Part shown: positions 9,765-19,056 of the stretch, one piece after another | Layout: the number at the start of each line of letters is the position of its first letter | Position numbering within the stretch: position 1 is the first letter of the stretch | Assembly (NCBI RefSeq): GCF_000312545.1 | Contig: NZ_HE997541.1 | Span: 133,247 to 197,246 of the forward strand | Source of the DNA: Bartonella senegalensis OS02 | GTDB taxonomy: Bacteria > Pseudomonadota > Alphaproteobacteria > Rhizobiales > Rhizobiaceae | DNA length: 64,000 nt | Direction: 5' to 3' | Translations under genes and position numbers: made by a program | The notes under the pieces: generated by a model | What the model was told of the DNA's origin: nothing | Databases searched by the model: none | What the model saw: the letters and a program-made list of their open reading frames with translations, nothing else

Positions 9765-10373
9765 TTAGGATGCCATGAGGAGTTCTATGCCGGATTCGTT
9801 CATGGTTTTTAGCATTGTGTTTAGTGATCCGTTTACATCAATACCAGCACAAGCATTTAATGAAACACTTACGTTAAAACCGCATTGCATGGCATGAAGC
9901 GCAGAGAAACCAACACAAAAATCCGTTGCTAAGCCGCACATAGCAAGCTGTGTAAAACCATGTTCTTGCAAATAAACTTGTAAACCTGTTGGTGTTTTTT
10001 GATCATTTTCAAAAAAGGCGGAATAACTATCAATTTTTTGATTATAGCCTTTTCGAAGGATCAGTTGTGCTTTATCAACTTTAAGAGAGGCATGAAAGTC
10101 TGCTCCTTTTGTTCCTTGTACGCAATGATCCGGCCACAGTATTTGCGGACCATAGTCAAGATTAACGGTATCATAGGGCTTTTTATCAGAATAGGAAGAA
10201 GCGAAGCTGCAATGGTTTTTAGGATGCCAGTCTTGGGTTAAAATAACATGATCAAAATGCTCTATGAGATTATTGACAGCCGGTAAAATGATATCACTTT
10301 GTGGTACTGCCAATGCCCCACCTGGTAAAAAGTCATTTTGAACATCAATAACAATTAAGACTTTTTTTTTCAT
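9765..10373 (-). CDS. pncA: Nicotinamidase (PncA)
   Basis: It hydrolyses nicotinamide to nicotinic acid plus ammonia in the NAD salvage (Preiss-Handler) route, in the cytoplasm. The isochorismatase-fold triad is visible: Asp in IDVQNDFLPGGALAVP (about residue 8), Lys in LRKGYNQKIDSYSAF (about 107) and Cys in MCGLATDFCVGFSALHAM (about 150). Metal ligands of the family are present around TQDWHPKNHCSF. At 202 aa it has the usual size. I prefer the ATG at 10373, eight bases after AGGA; a GTG two codons upstream is possible. No pncB is adjacent. Confidence 0.93.
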   Translation of the reverse strand: MKKKVLIVIDVQNDFLPGGALAVPQSDIILPAVNNLIEHFDHVILTQDWHPKNHCSFASSYSDKKPYDTVNLDYGPQILWPDHCVQGTKGADFHASLKVDKAQLILRKGYNQKIDSYSAFFENDQKTPTGLQVYLQEHGFTQLAMCGLATDFCVGFSALHAMQCGFNVSVSLNACAGIDVNGSLNTMLKTMNESGIELLMAS

Positions 10374-10420
10374 CAACACATTCCTATAGGAGATTTACTT
10401 TTGTGATACCCTTTGAAAGA

Positions 10421-10951
10421 CTATATCTCGTCTTGAAGTTTTGGAATAATTTGGTGGAGATTGATATTATCATGATCAAACCAAAAAAAGGGAGTGGATA
10501 AGTTTTTACAGTTCTTTTTATAGTTTTTCACCAATTGCAACCATGTACCAATGGGGAGTGCACTATAGTTACTCATTGCTACATGATGGTGGAGAGCTTT
10601 CATGATCATCGGGCTTGGAACGTCAGATCCTAGAAGAAGGCGCTCATTTTGCAAACATAATCTGAGCCATAGCAAAGCAAAGGGTGAAGTCCATTGCCTT
10701 CCGTGACATAAAATTGATGAAAAAAGAGTAGGATTTTGTCCGGCAAAATATAAAGCCCATAAAGCAAAAAAAGAGGGGGCATAGAGAATAGGTTTTCTCT
10801 GGAGTATCCTATCGCATTGATAAGTTGGCTGAATACGATAAAAACACACTGTTATATTTGCTAGGGAAAAGAGAGGTGAGGTTTGATAACAGGTTTGGGG
10901 TACAGCTAAAAAGAGCTGTTTTTTGCTTTGATAAGGGCCGTTTTTTTGCAT
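10421..10951 (-). CDS. Hypothetical protein (176 aa)
   Basis: I do not recognise this protein. It is an uninterrupted frame with codon use similar to neighbouring genes. It contains aromatic and hydrophobic stretches (PILYAPSFFALWALYF, TSPFALLWLRLCLQNERLLLG), a His-rich KALHHHV and an acidic, amphipathic C-terminus. There is no obvious signal peptide. It lies just downstream of ettA on the opposite strand and upstream of pncA. The start is uncertain: no clear ribosome site precedes 10951, and an overlapping frame (10809-11021) reads through the same area, so a frame change near the N-terminus cannot be excluded. Confidence 0.45.
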   Translation of the reverse strand: MQKNGPYQSKKQLFLAVPQTCYQTSPLFSLANITVCFYRIQPTYQCDRILQRKPILYAPSFFALWALYFAGQNPTLFSSILCHGRQWTSPFALLWLRLCLQNERLLLGSDVPSPMIMKALHHHVAMSNYSALPIGTWLQLVKNYKKNCKNLSTPFFWFDHDNINLHQIIPKLQDEI

Positions 10952-11111
10952 TTAAAACCTTAGGAGGGCTTGTGAGATTAGAAAAAATATACCAATATAA
11001 AGTGGAAAGCTTTTGATGCAACGCAAGCTTTGTCTTTTGCAGAGTTTAAGAAAAGCAAAAGCAATTTTTCAAAATCCTAACCTCTCAATGCGCGATATTA
11101 AAGAGAAATTT

Positions 11112-12761
11112 ATGGCACGTCAATTTATCTATCATATGGCTGGGCTTAACAAGACTTACGGCAATAAGAAAATTTTGGAAAATATCCATCTGTCTTTTTA
11201 TCCAGATGCAAAAATTGGTATTTTGGGACCGAATGGTGCAGGTAAATCAACCATTTTACGTATTATGGCTGGAATAGATAAGGAGTATACCGGAGAAGCA
11301 TGGCTTTCTGAAGGGGCGCGTTGTGGTTATCTTCCACAAGAGCCGCTTCTTGATGCTAGTAAAGATGTGCGTGGTAATGTGATGGAAGGTGTGGCCGATA
11401 AGCAGGCAATTGTCGAGCGTTATAATGAATTGATGATGAATTATAGTGAGGAAACGGCTGATGAAGGTGCTAGGCTACAGGATATCATCGACAGTCAGAA
11501 TCTTTGGGATTTAGAAAGTCAAGTAGAAATGGCTATGGCAGCCCTTGGTTGTCCACCAGCAGATGAGGATGTAACAAAACTTTCAGGAGGTGAGAGGCGG
11601 CGTGTTGCGCTTTGCAAGTTACTTTTGTCTAAACCGGATTTATTGCTTTTGGATGAACCAACAAACCATTTGGATGCTGAAACTACAGCTTGGCTTGAAA
11701 GGCATCTGCGTGAATACTCCGGTGCGGTGCTTTTGGTGACGCATGACCGTTATTTTCTCGACAATGTAACGGGTTGGATTTTAGAGTTAGACCGCGGTAA
11801 AGGTATCCCTTACGAGGGGAATTATTCTGCTTATTTGGCAGCTAAAGCCAAACGTTTAGCACAGGAAGGGCGTGAGGAGGCTGCGCGTCAGCGTGCGTTG
11901 TCACGCGAACAGGAATGGATTGCTTCTAGCCCAAAGGGACGGCAAGCAAAGTCCAAAGCACGGATTAAAGCCTATGATGAGTTGGTTCAGGCTGCACGTG
12001 AACGCTGTCCTGGAGAGGCGCAGATTATTATTCCTATTGGTGAAAGATTGGGGCAGGTTGTCATTGAAGTTGATAATCTCTCTAAAGCGTATGGAGAGCG
12101 TGTCTTGATTGATGATCTCTCTTTCAAGCTTCCTGCTGGGGGCATTGTGGGAGTCATTGGTGCCAATGGTATGGGAAAATCCACCTTGTTTAAAATGTTG
12201 ACGGGGCAGGAACAACCAGATTCCGGTCGAATCCGTATCGGGGAAACAGTTCACATGAGTTATGTTGATCAAAGTCGCGATTCATTGGCTGGTGATAAAA
12301 CCGTTTGGGAGGAAATTTCTGGCGGTAATGATGTCATTAAATTAGGTAAACATGAAATGAACAGCCGCGCTTACTGCGGTGCGTTTAATTTTAAGGGTAC
12401 AGATCAGCAGCAGAAGGTCGCGAATTTATCAGGAGGTCAGCGCAATCGTGTGCATTTGGCTAAGCTTTTAAAAGAGGGAGGGAATGTTCTGCTTCTTGAT
12501 GAACCGACAAATGATCTGGATACTGAAACGTTGGGTGCCTTAGAGGATGCACTGGAGAATTTTGCTGGTTGCGCGGTGGTCATATCGCATGATCGTATGT
12601 TTCTTGATCGGTTGGCAACCCATATTTTGGCGTTTGAGGGTGATGGTCATGTGGAGTGGTTTGAAGGTAATTTTGCTGAATATGAAGCTGATAAAGTTCG
12701 TCGTTTCGGTGCAGATTCTCTCAATTCTAAGCGTGTCAATTATAAGCCGCTGACACGCTAG
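11112..12761 (+). CDS. ettA: Energy-dependent translational throttle EttA (ABC-F ATPase)
   Basis: EttA binds the ribosomal E site and gates the first elongation step according to the ATP/ADP ratio. Two ABC cassettes are visible: Walker A GPNGAGKST with signature LSGGERRRVALCKLLL and Walker B LLLLDEPTNHLD in the first, and GANGMGKST, LSGGQRNRVHLAKLL and VLLLDEPTNDLD in the second. The linker between them has the basic EttA-type segment (SPKGRQAKSKARIKAY). The frame is open from 11013, but family alignment puts the start at the ATG at 11112 (MARQFIYHM), giving 549 aa, normal for EttA. There are no membrane segments. Confidence 0.95.
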   Translation: MARQFIYHMAGLNKTYGNKKILENIHLSFYPDAKIGILGPNGAGKSTILRIMAGIDKEYTGEAWLSEGARCGYLPQEPLLDASKDVRGNVMEGVADKQAIVERYNELMMNYSEETADEGARLQDIIDSQNLWDLESQVEMAMAALGCPPADEDVTKLSGGERRRVALCKLLLSKPDLLLLDEPTNHLDAETTAWLERHLREYSGAVLLVTHDRYFLDNVTGWILELDRGKGIPYEGNYSAYLAAKAKRLAQEGREEAARQRALSREQEWIASSPKGRQAKSKARIKAYDELVQAARERCPGEAQIIIPIGERLGQVVIEVDNLSKAYGERVLIDDLSFKLPAGGIVGVIGANGMGKSTLFKMLTGQEQPDSGRIRIGETVHMSYVDQSRDSLAGDKTVWEEISGGNDVIKLGKHEMNSRAYCGAFNFKGTDQQQKVANLSGGQRNRVHLAKLLKEGGNVLLLDEPTNDLDTETLGALEDALENFAGCAVVISHDRMFLDRLATHILAFEGDGHVEWFEGNFAEYEADKVRRFGADSLNSKRVNYKPLTR

Positions 12762-13205
12762 TATTGCTTGTTTTGTTGGATTTTGAGTGAAAAAATGGTG
12801 AGGTGACTGGTATTGTCCTTGTTTTTCGAAAGACAGTGCAGACATTTTGTTATTGTTATAGTGTGCGGTCTTATTGATCGCACCTAAAAGAGAAAGAGAG
12901 TCTAGAATTCTGATTATCTCCTTACGGAATATGTTATCATGTTCGATATGCTGATAACTTAGAGGTATAATTATTCCTCATCAGGTTAGAATGGAGACTT
13001 GTAAGTTTTCATATATAGTTTTGCGATTACAGTACCAGTATATTCGCTCTGATCGGCAGAAAGAGGGAGGGTACTATTTTTTTGGCAATGGTTTGTTTTT
13101 CGTAGTGTCAAAAAACACTATGAGTATGAGTGATGCAACTCTATGCCTTTTGCTTGATTTTCTATGAATAGGAGTAAATACTTATCTGAGCAGTAAGGGA
13201 TTTTG
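12762..13205. other. Intergenic region with a weak hairpin
   Basis: About 440 bases separate ettA from the ArsR-type gene. A hairpin GTGCGGTC...GATCGCAC (about 12861-12882) could act as a weak terminator for ettA, though no good T-run follows. I see nothing else. Confidence 0.35.
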
Positions 13206-14144
13206 ATGAAAAAAATAATAAATTTAGATGAAATGATTATGCTGCTAAAAGTGATGGCAGAATCAAGTCGTTTGCGTCTTCTTGCACTTTTGTACCATAG
13301 AGATTTAACGGTATCAGACCTTACATTTGTTCTTGGACAGCCGCAATCACATGTATTACAGCATTTACGTTTGTTGTATGAAGCACAATTGATTGAGCCT
13401 TATCAGAAAGGTGGATCGATTTATTTTAAGCTTTGTCATGCGTGTTTGAGTAAAAATATTGTGCTGGTTGTTATTTCAACTTTGTTAGAGCATGATGTGA
13501 TGGTCGCGCGCGATTGGACTCGTTTGAAGAATGATAGAAAAGAACAGCACCCAAAAAGCAGCAAGACGTCTTTTTTACAAAATGCGGTGCAGTGGGATGT
13601 ATTAAGCTTTTCTTCTATTGCAGAGCACGGTTTAGAAAGCGCCTTACGTGAAATTATTGGCGATAAACCATTTGAGACAATGCTTGATATTGGTAGAGAG
13701 GGCTCTGTCTTGAAATTGTTTTCAGGTCTTTATACGCACGCAGTTGAAGTTGCCCTCGATAGCGAGGTTTTGCATTTATCGGTTGGGAATGCAACTTTTG
13801 ATTTGGTCATTCTTCGTTGCGTTTTACATTTTTTTGAAAACCCCGAAATGGCTTTTCATGAGATTGCAGGTGTTTTGCGTCCTCATGGGCGTTTGCTGAT
13901 TGTGGATTTTGTTCACTATGAAGCTCAATCTTCTCATTCTTACCACTCTCCTACGCCTTTTGGATTTTCCGATTTACAAATAGAACAATGGCTTAAAGAT
14001 GCGGGGCTTCTTCTAGAGCAAATGATGTGCTTTCCTCCTTCGCACAGTGAAAACAATAAGAGTTTCGTGGTTAAGCTTTGGCTTGCTCGTGATCCACGTT
14101 TACTGGTTGATGATATAAAAGACAAAACAGTAGAGTTTGCATAA
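13206..14144 (+). CDS. ArsR-type HTH fused to a degenerate SAM-methyltransferase domain
   Basis: The first 100 residues form an ArsR-like winged helix (MAESSRLRLLALLYHRDLTV, then LGQPQSHVLQHLRLLYEAQL). The rest resembles a class I methyltransferase, with FDLVILRCVLHFFENPE, IAGVLRPHGRLLIVDF and GFSDLQIEQWLKDAGL. Motif I, normally DLGTGTG, reads MLDIGREGS here. About 25 residues between motif I and FDLVI seem to be missing, so SAM binding and catalysis are doubtful. In rhizobia such fusions sit beside metF and regulate methionine synthesis; no metF is present here. The ATG at 13206 follows AAGGGA. I infer a regulator that has lost enzymatic activity. Confidence 0.8.
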   Translation: MKKIINLDEMIMLLKVMAESSRLRLLALLYHRDLTVSDLTFVLGQPQSHVLQHLRLLYEAQLIEPYQKGGSIYFKLCHACLSKNIVLVVISTLLEHDVMVARDWTRLKNDRKEQHPKSSKTSFLQNAVQWDVLSFSSIAEHGLESALREIIGDKPFETMLDIGREGSVLKLFSGLYTHAVEVALDSEVLHLSVGNATFDLVILRCVLHFFENPEMAFHEIAGVLRPHGRLLIVDFVHYEAQSSHSYHSPTPFGFSDLQIEQWLKDAGLLLEQMMCFPPSHSENNKSFVVKLWLARDPRLLVDDIKDKTVEFA

Positions 14145-15273
14145 ACATGTTGGTTAATGTGCTTTGTTTTTTGATTTTTTAAAGTGCAAAGAGAGAATTT
14201 TAATAAATCGTTGCAGTATTGTTGTTCGTTGCATTGCGCAGTATCTATGTGTACGAGAACGCTGATGTTTCGATATTTTTTATGTAACAAAGTATTTTTA
14301 TAGAAGCAAAGTCGGTTATAGGATTACTATTGAATGCCTGTTGAAACTGCATGCGTTAAATTGATCGAGATATTGATTTATAAGGGTCGTGCATTGTTTT
14401 TTTATCTTTAAAGCAAGTGTATGAGTGGGCAGTGAAGAGTATGTTGTTCTGTGTGCATGAGTGATTCTGTTAAGAATCTGAAAAATAAAAGATCGGTATT
14501 ACGTAATCTCCCTAAAGATAACATGGTAAAGCAATTGGGGATATGAAAATTTGCACTTTTCTCATTTTGCAGCACACTCTTTAGTAAGAGAGAGGGGGTG
14601 GAAATGGCTGCATTGGTTATTGTCTGTTATGGATAAGATGTTGCAATTTTTGATTAGTAATAAAGAGAGTTTTTCATCAACTTGAATGATGATCATGAGT
14701 GATTTGAAATAGATGCTAAACTCTGAACTTTCATAATAATTTATTGATTCAAATTCACAATCGTTCTTGTTTCAGTAGAGGCAATTTTACAAGATTTTTT
14801 ATGATGATTCTTAAAAAATATCATGAAAACAGAAAAGAATGTCTCTTTTTCCTTTATTATCTTATTTAGACTAAGGTAGATTCATCATTTTGAGTATGCC
14901 AATTTATCTCCCCATCATATAGTTTTTTACAATTTCAAAGGGTTAAAAGATCTAAACTTTGATTTTTGTGATGATAGTTTTTGAATAAATGATCCTTGGT
15001 TTTTATGTTTTGTCTTTCATAGAGGGACACTTCTACAGCTGAGATTTTTTACAGACACGGGGCTTTGAGGAAAAATTATTCTGAAAATGATGAAGCTCTT
15101 GGATTCTATTCATAACCTTTGAAATAAAGTTGCCCCAAATTGGATCATTTTGAATATTTTTTGCCTAAATTTTTCCATTTTTAGACGGTTTATAATTTTT
15201 TTGTAGTTTTTTGTGTGAAAGATGATAAGAATTTCTTGTTGTTTAGAGCATTTTATTCCATAGCAGAGATATT
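14145..15273. other. Long spacer without recognisable gene
   Basis: More than 1.1 kb downstream of the ArsR-type gene contains no frame I can support on either strand. In relatives this position can hold methionine-cycle genes, but I could not recognise remnants of them. Confidence 0.4.
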
Positions 15274-15389
15274 GCATCGCCTGTGTTAATGGTTGATGCG
15301 AGAGGACGATCAGGGAACCTCCTCCCCCCCCCCGCGTGGATCCCTTAGATTGTCTGGCCTGGTTGAGGTTTTCCTCAGCCAGGCTTTTT
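15274..15389 (+). ncRNA. Candidate small RNA with CCTCCTCCC loop and strong terminator
   Basis: Three stem-loops follow each other. The first is a small GCATC/GATGC hairpin (15274-15299). The second is an AGGGAACC/GGATCCCT hairpin (15312-15345, one A-A mismatch) whose loop contains CCTCCTCCC and a run of ten C (15324-15333). The third is a 12-bp terminator hairpin with a T4 loop and T5 tail (15357-15389). A CCUCCUCCC sequence exposed in a hairpin loop before a terminator is the hallmark of anti-Shine-Dalgarno small RNAs of alphaproteobacteria (alpha-r14/CcsR type). The family assignment is my inference from this layout, and the 5' end is unknown. Confidence 0.55.
15357..15389 (+). terminator. 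Strong Rho-independent terminator
   Basis: The stem GCCTGGTTGAGG pairs over 12 bp (one G-T pair) with CCTCAGCCAGGC around a TTTT loop and is followed by TTTTT. It is the strongest terminator in the window and has no protein gene directly before it, which supports a non-coding transcript. Confidence 0.9.
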
Positions 15390-15464
15390 GGGATTTAGTG
15401 TTAAGTTTTGATGAATAATGCATTGTAAAAATATGCTTTGTGAGTCTTTTTTTAGGTACAGGGA

Positions 15465-15839
15465 ATGGAGTCTTCTCGGCACAGAGTCGTTATCGTTGTA
15501 ATTTCCTTTTTGATTTTTGTCGCAGTTCTTTTTGTTTATTGGAAACCTTCTGTTTCTCACGTTCTCTTTAATCGGTCTCTTTCTTCTCATCAGGACAGCG
15601 TTACAGAAAAGGTTCTTCTAGAAAGGCTAGAAATTTCTTTTCCCGGTATTATAACGAAACTCTCTAAATTGAAACCTCAGCAACAAAAGCAATTGATTGA
15701 GCAAGTGCGTCGCGATATAGTTGCTGCTGCAGCAGCAAGCGGTCAGAGCAATGAACAGGCTCGCAAGCTTGGTGATACTGCTGCTATGGTTTTATCAAAA
15801 GCTGCTTCTCGTGCTGCTGTTGCTGATGCTTATTTTTAG
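15465..15839 (+). CDS. Small membrane-anchored hypothetical protein
   Basis: The 124-aa product begins with a short basic N-terminus and one membrane segment (about residues 8-26, VVIVVISFLIFVAVLFVYW). A soluble region of roughly 95 residues follows. It is rich in Ala, Gln, Leu and Lys, is mainly helical (KLKPQQQKQLIEQVRRD) and ends in an Ala-rich stretch. The likely topology is an N-in anchor with the helical part in the periplasm, or an uncleaved signal. I recognise no family. The ATG follows ACAGGGA, and codon use resembles true genes here. It stands alone behind the candidate small RNA. Confidence 0.65.
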   Translation: MESSRHRVVIVVISFLIFVAVLFVYWKPSVSHVLFNRSLSSHQDSVTEKVLLERLEISFPGIITKLSKLKPQQQKQLIEQVRRDIVAAAAASGQSNEQARKLGDTAAMVLSKAASRAAVADAYF

Positions 15840-16718
15840 TCATTTCTTTAAGAAATTGTGCATTTGTAGTTGATCTTATAAGGTTTTTTAGCGTTTTTCG
15901 TAGAGTTTTGCAAAACCTATAGAGGGGGAAGTAATGTCCAAATTTATTTCATCATTAGATAGAGAATGGTAAAGTCTTGAAGTTTTTTTGTGGGTTTTAG
16001 GATGCTTATTTCTTTTATGATTCCTCACAATTTGGTGTGGAGGTGAGAGAGTTTGATAAAATCATGGTTAGCGGACAAAATGTTTTAATGGAGATAAATA
16101 CTATAAATTTCTATTGATGTGGTTTTGGGATTATTTGTACGCCTTTTTATAGATTTGTTCAAAAAACAGATGGAAATAATCGTTCAACTTTGCTATAGGC
16201 CAAAGAGAAGTGTGTTTGTACCTGTTTATGAGATCCCTCTCTATAATGGTTGTTTTTTCTGGATGATTTATTTGGCAGAGAATTTTTACAGTCATTGTTT
16301 ATCAACTATAGGCCATAATTTATAGCGATTTTTATTCCAATTAGGTATTCTGAGGTATGTAAGGGTATTGCTTGCAAATCCTTCCAGTTTATGGTTTTTT
16401 TGTGATTATGGGATTGATCTCAATGAGCGCTTAATAATTGTATGTGAAAAATAGCAGAGGTATTTTAATACTGTTTTTATTTGCACAAAGTTGGGTTTTT
16501 GGTAGCTATCTCGACAAATAATGGAGTGTACTATTTTTTGAGAACGTTAAAGATTTTTTTATAGTTTGTTTATGTTTTGATATTCTATAAAATACAGAAA
16601 TATATAATTTTTGTATTGAGTGATTTTCTTCCAATACTAAAATTTATCTTGAAATTATCTTAATATTTTCATTTTCAAGCCACTCTTTGGTTTTTTTTCT
16701 ATGTACAATGCGCCCTCG
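15840..16718. other. AT-rich spacer
   Basis: About 880 bases carry no supported gene. A short frame (16119-16325) has no ribosome site and no family resemblance. T-rich blocks are frequent. Confidence 0.4.
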
Positions 16719-16737
16719 CCAAGCCGTTGCGGCTAGG
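16719..16737 (+). promoter_or_regulatory. Compact hairpin in the leader of the transglycosylase gene
   Basis: CCAAGCCG-TTG-CGGCTAGG forms an 8-bp stem with one A-A mismatch, 16 bases before the first plausible ATG. It is GC-rich against a very AT-rich background. It could be a leader structure that affects translation, or a short terminator remnant. Confidence 0.35.
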
Positions 16738-16753
16738 ACTTAAGAATGTCTTA

Positions 16754-17278
16754 ATGAAGAGAAAGAAAATGCAATTTTTAAAAATCCTTTTAAGTGCAGC
16801 ATTTGCTGTATTTTTTGTGTTTGATATAAGTCTGGCTCATACCATGTTCAATGTTGCAGGAACAAATGAGGGCTCAGAGACTATTGCTTCTAAGATTCCT
16901 GTTCGTCCTTATGAGACTCTTATTGAGAAATTTGCGAATAAGTACAAGGTTCCTGTTAATTTGGCACATGCAGTTGTAAGGGTTGAAAGTGATTATAAGG
17001 CATGTACAAAGGGAGCTGCTGGCGAAATAGGTTTGATGCAAATTAAACCTTCTACTGCACGAGGATTGGGGTTTAAGGGATCGGCGCAAGATCTTTATGA
17101 TCCTGCAACCAATCTTGAATATGGTATGCGTTATTTAGCGCGGGCCTATAAACTAAGTGCTGGCGATACGTGTGGCACAATCCTTAAATATAATGCAGGT
17201 CACGGGGCAAAAAAAATGAATTCCATTTCGGAAAAATATTGCTCAAAAGTGAAAACTTATCTGGCTTCTTTAAAATGA
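16754..17278 (+). CDS. Lytic transglycosylase (SLT domain), exported
   Basis: It cleaves the MurNAc-GlcNAc bond of peptidoglycan in the periplasm. A signal peptide is visible: basic MKRKKMQFLK, then a hydrophobic ILLSAAFAVFFVF, and a likely cut after SLA. The SLT fold follows at about residues 50-165, with the catalytic Glu in AVVRVESDYK, then GEIGLMQIKPSTA, NLEYGMRYLARAY and LKYNAGHG. At 174 aa it is a single-domain enzyme, similar in size to VirB1-type and small housekeeping transglycosylases. The start is the ATG at 16754 or 16769. No type IV secretion genes are adjacent, so I infer a wall-remodelling role. Confidence 0.88.
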   Translation: MKRKKMQFLKILLSAAFAVFFVFDISLAHTMFNVAGTNEGSETIASKIPVRPYETLIEKFANKYKVPVNLAHAVVRVESDYKACTKGAAGEIGLMQIKPSTARGLGFKGSAQDLYDPATNLEYGMRYLARAYKLSAGDTCGTILKYNAGHGAKKMNSISEKYCSKVKTYLASLK

Positions 17279-17377
17279 AGGTGCGCTTTGAAGGCAATGG
17301 ATTTTCTCGGTTAGGTTTGTAAAATATTTTGCAGGACTCTTTTCACTTGAAGAAAAATGTTTTATAAGTAAGGCGTC

Positions 17378-17760
17378 AGTCGGCTGGGCAGCCGCGCTTG
17401 TCCAATGCCTAAAGGCGGCGAGTGAGGAAAGTCCGGGCTCCACGGAAAAACGGTGCCGGGTAACACCCGGCGGGGGCGACCCTAGGGAAAGTGCCACAGA
17501 AAGCAAACCGCCTATTTTTATAGGTAAGGGTGAAAGGGTGGAGTAAGAGCCCACCGCGCATTCAGTAATGAGTGTGGCAAGGTAAACCCCACCGGGAGCA
17601 AGACCAAATAGAAATGACGCGCAAGACTTAACTTGCAGCCGGTTTCCGGGCGAGTCATTCGGGTAGGTTGCACGAGGCGGATGGTAACATCCGTCCCAGA
17701 TGAATGGTTGCCATGTAAAGTGTACACTTTACCATACAGAACCCGGCTTATAGGCCGACT
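17378..17760 (+). ncRNA. rnpB: RNase P RNA (class A)
   Basis: This is the catalytic RNA of ribonuclease P, which matures the 5' ends of tRNA precursors. The terminal P1 helix is seen as AGTCGGC (17378-17384) pairing with GCCGACT (17754-17760). The conserved cores are present: GAGGAAAGTCCGGGCTCC near the 5' end and CAGAACCCGGCTTATAGGCC at the 3' end. The length of 383 nt is usual. An exact 18-bp palindrome (GTAAAGTGTACACTTTAC, 17715-17732) forms a peripheral hairpin. It lies directly upstream of the division cluster, as in many alphaproteobacteria. Confidence 0.97.
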
Positions 17761-18015
17761 GATTATAGTTTACAACGTTTATCGATTAATACAACATTTT
17801 ATCATTGAATTGTATAAAATTGATGTTGCACGAGATTTTTTATAGAGTGTGTGTTTTTTAAAGTTTACACTCAAACAAAGCGTGCTTTTTAAATTATAAC
17901 ATTTTTTTAAATATAATGCGTTAGCATGTGTATCCGGTTAGCTTTAACTTCATTTCTTTTATTATGAGAGAGAGAAGAGTTAAGCTTTTAGAGATTTTGA
18001 CATCAGTTGCCAGTG

Positions 18016-19056
18016 ATGGTTCTTGATGTGAAAAAGTATAAATCAAGACGGATTATTTTGACAAAACAAGATCACAGAGCTGAACGCCATATTCCAGTGT
18101 TGTTACAGCCAGTTTTAACTGGGCTTATGCCATTGGTTGGGGCAAAAGTAATTGATGGTACCTTTGGTGCTGGGGGGTATACACGTGCTTTGTTATATGC
18201 GGGTGCACAGGTTATTGCTCTTGATCGTGATCCTTATGCTATTCGTGAGGGGCAGTCGCTTGTTGATGAATTTTTTCCACGATTTCGTTTGGTGCAAGGG
18301 GAGTTTTCACAGTTGGATCGCGTGGTTGAAGAGAAGGTGGATGCTGTTATTTTAGATATTGGTGTCTCTTCAATGCAGCTTGATGAAGCTGAAAGAGGGT
18401 TTTCTTTTCAAAAAGATGGCCCATTAGATATGCGAATGGCTCAGACTGGTTTTACTGCTGCTGATGTTGTGAATCGTTTAAAAGGTGATGAGTTAGCGCG
18501 AATCTTTAAAATATTAGGAGAGGAACGCTATGCAGGGCGAATTGCACGAATGATTGAAAAACGCCGCTCTCTTCAGCCATTTTTGCGTACAGGTGATCTT
18601 GCTCATGCCATTGAGGCATTGGTGGGGCGTAAAAACGGAGAGCGTATTCATCCTGCAACGCGGGTATTTCAGGCTCTTCGCATTTATGTAAACGATGAAA
18701 TTGGTGAACTTGCGCGTGGCTTATTTGCTGCTGAACGTGTTTTGAAGCCAGGGGGTCGTTTGGGCATCGTGAGTTTTCATTCTCTTGAAGATCGTATGGT
18801 AAAGAGATTTTTTTCTGCTCGTTCAGGAGAGTGCGTGAGATCACGCTATCTTCCTGAAATAGAGATGGCTCCAGCAACATTTTTTCCTTTGTTTAAAGGG
18901 GGTATAACTGCAAATAAAGAGGAGTTGGAGCGAAATCCTCGTTCACGTTCTGCGAGGTTGCGTATTGGGGTACGTACTGAAGCGGAGTGTCTTGCTGAAG
19001 ATATGAAATTGTTTGGCTTAGCAAAGATTGCCAGTTTTGAAGGTGGCAAAAAATGA
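18016..19056 (+). CDS. rsmH: 16S rRNA m4C1402 methyltransferase RsmH (MraW)
   Basis: RsmH N4-methylates C1402 in the decoding centre of 16S rRNA using SAM. Visible motifs are [13 protein letters not shown] near the N-terminus, SAM motif [23 protein letters not shown], and the C-terminal [20 protein letters not shown] and [10 protein letters not shown]. At 346 aa it has normal size. The frame also allows TTG at 18007 and GTG at 18013; I prefer the ATG at 18016. It is the first gene of the dcw cluster here and overlaps ftsL by 4 bases. mraZ, which often precedes it, is not seen in the 255 bases after rnpB. Confidence 0.95.
   Translation: MVLDVKKYKSRRIILTKQDHRAERHIPVLLQPVLTGLMPLVGAKVIDGTFGAGGYTRALLYAGAQVIALDRDPYAIREGQSLVDEFFPRFRLVQGEFSQLDRVVEEKVDAVILDIGVSSMQLDEAERGFSFQKDGPLDMRMAQTGFTAADVVNRLKGDELARIFKILGEERYAGRIARMIEKRRSLQPFLRTGDLAHAIEALVGRKNGERIHPATRVFQALRIYVNDEIGELARGLFAAERVLKPGGRLGIVSFHSLEDRMVKRFFSARSGECVRSRYLPEIEMAPATFFPLFKGGITANKEELERNPRSRSARLRIGVRTEAECLAEDMKLFGLAKIASFEGGKK

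Noticed and set aside
17270-17845. Several open frames on both strands around 17270-17845
   Set aside because: They cover rnpB; their openness reflects structured, GC-rich RNA sequence, not protein coding.
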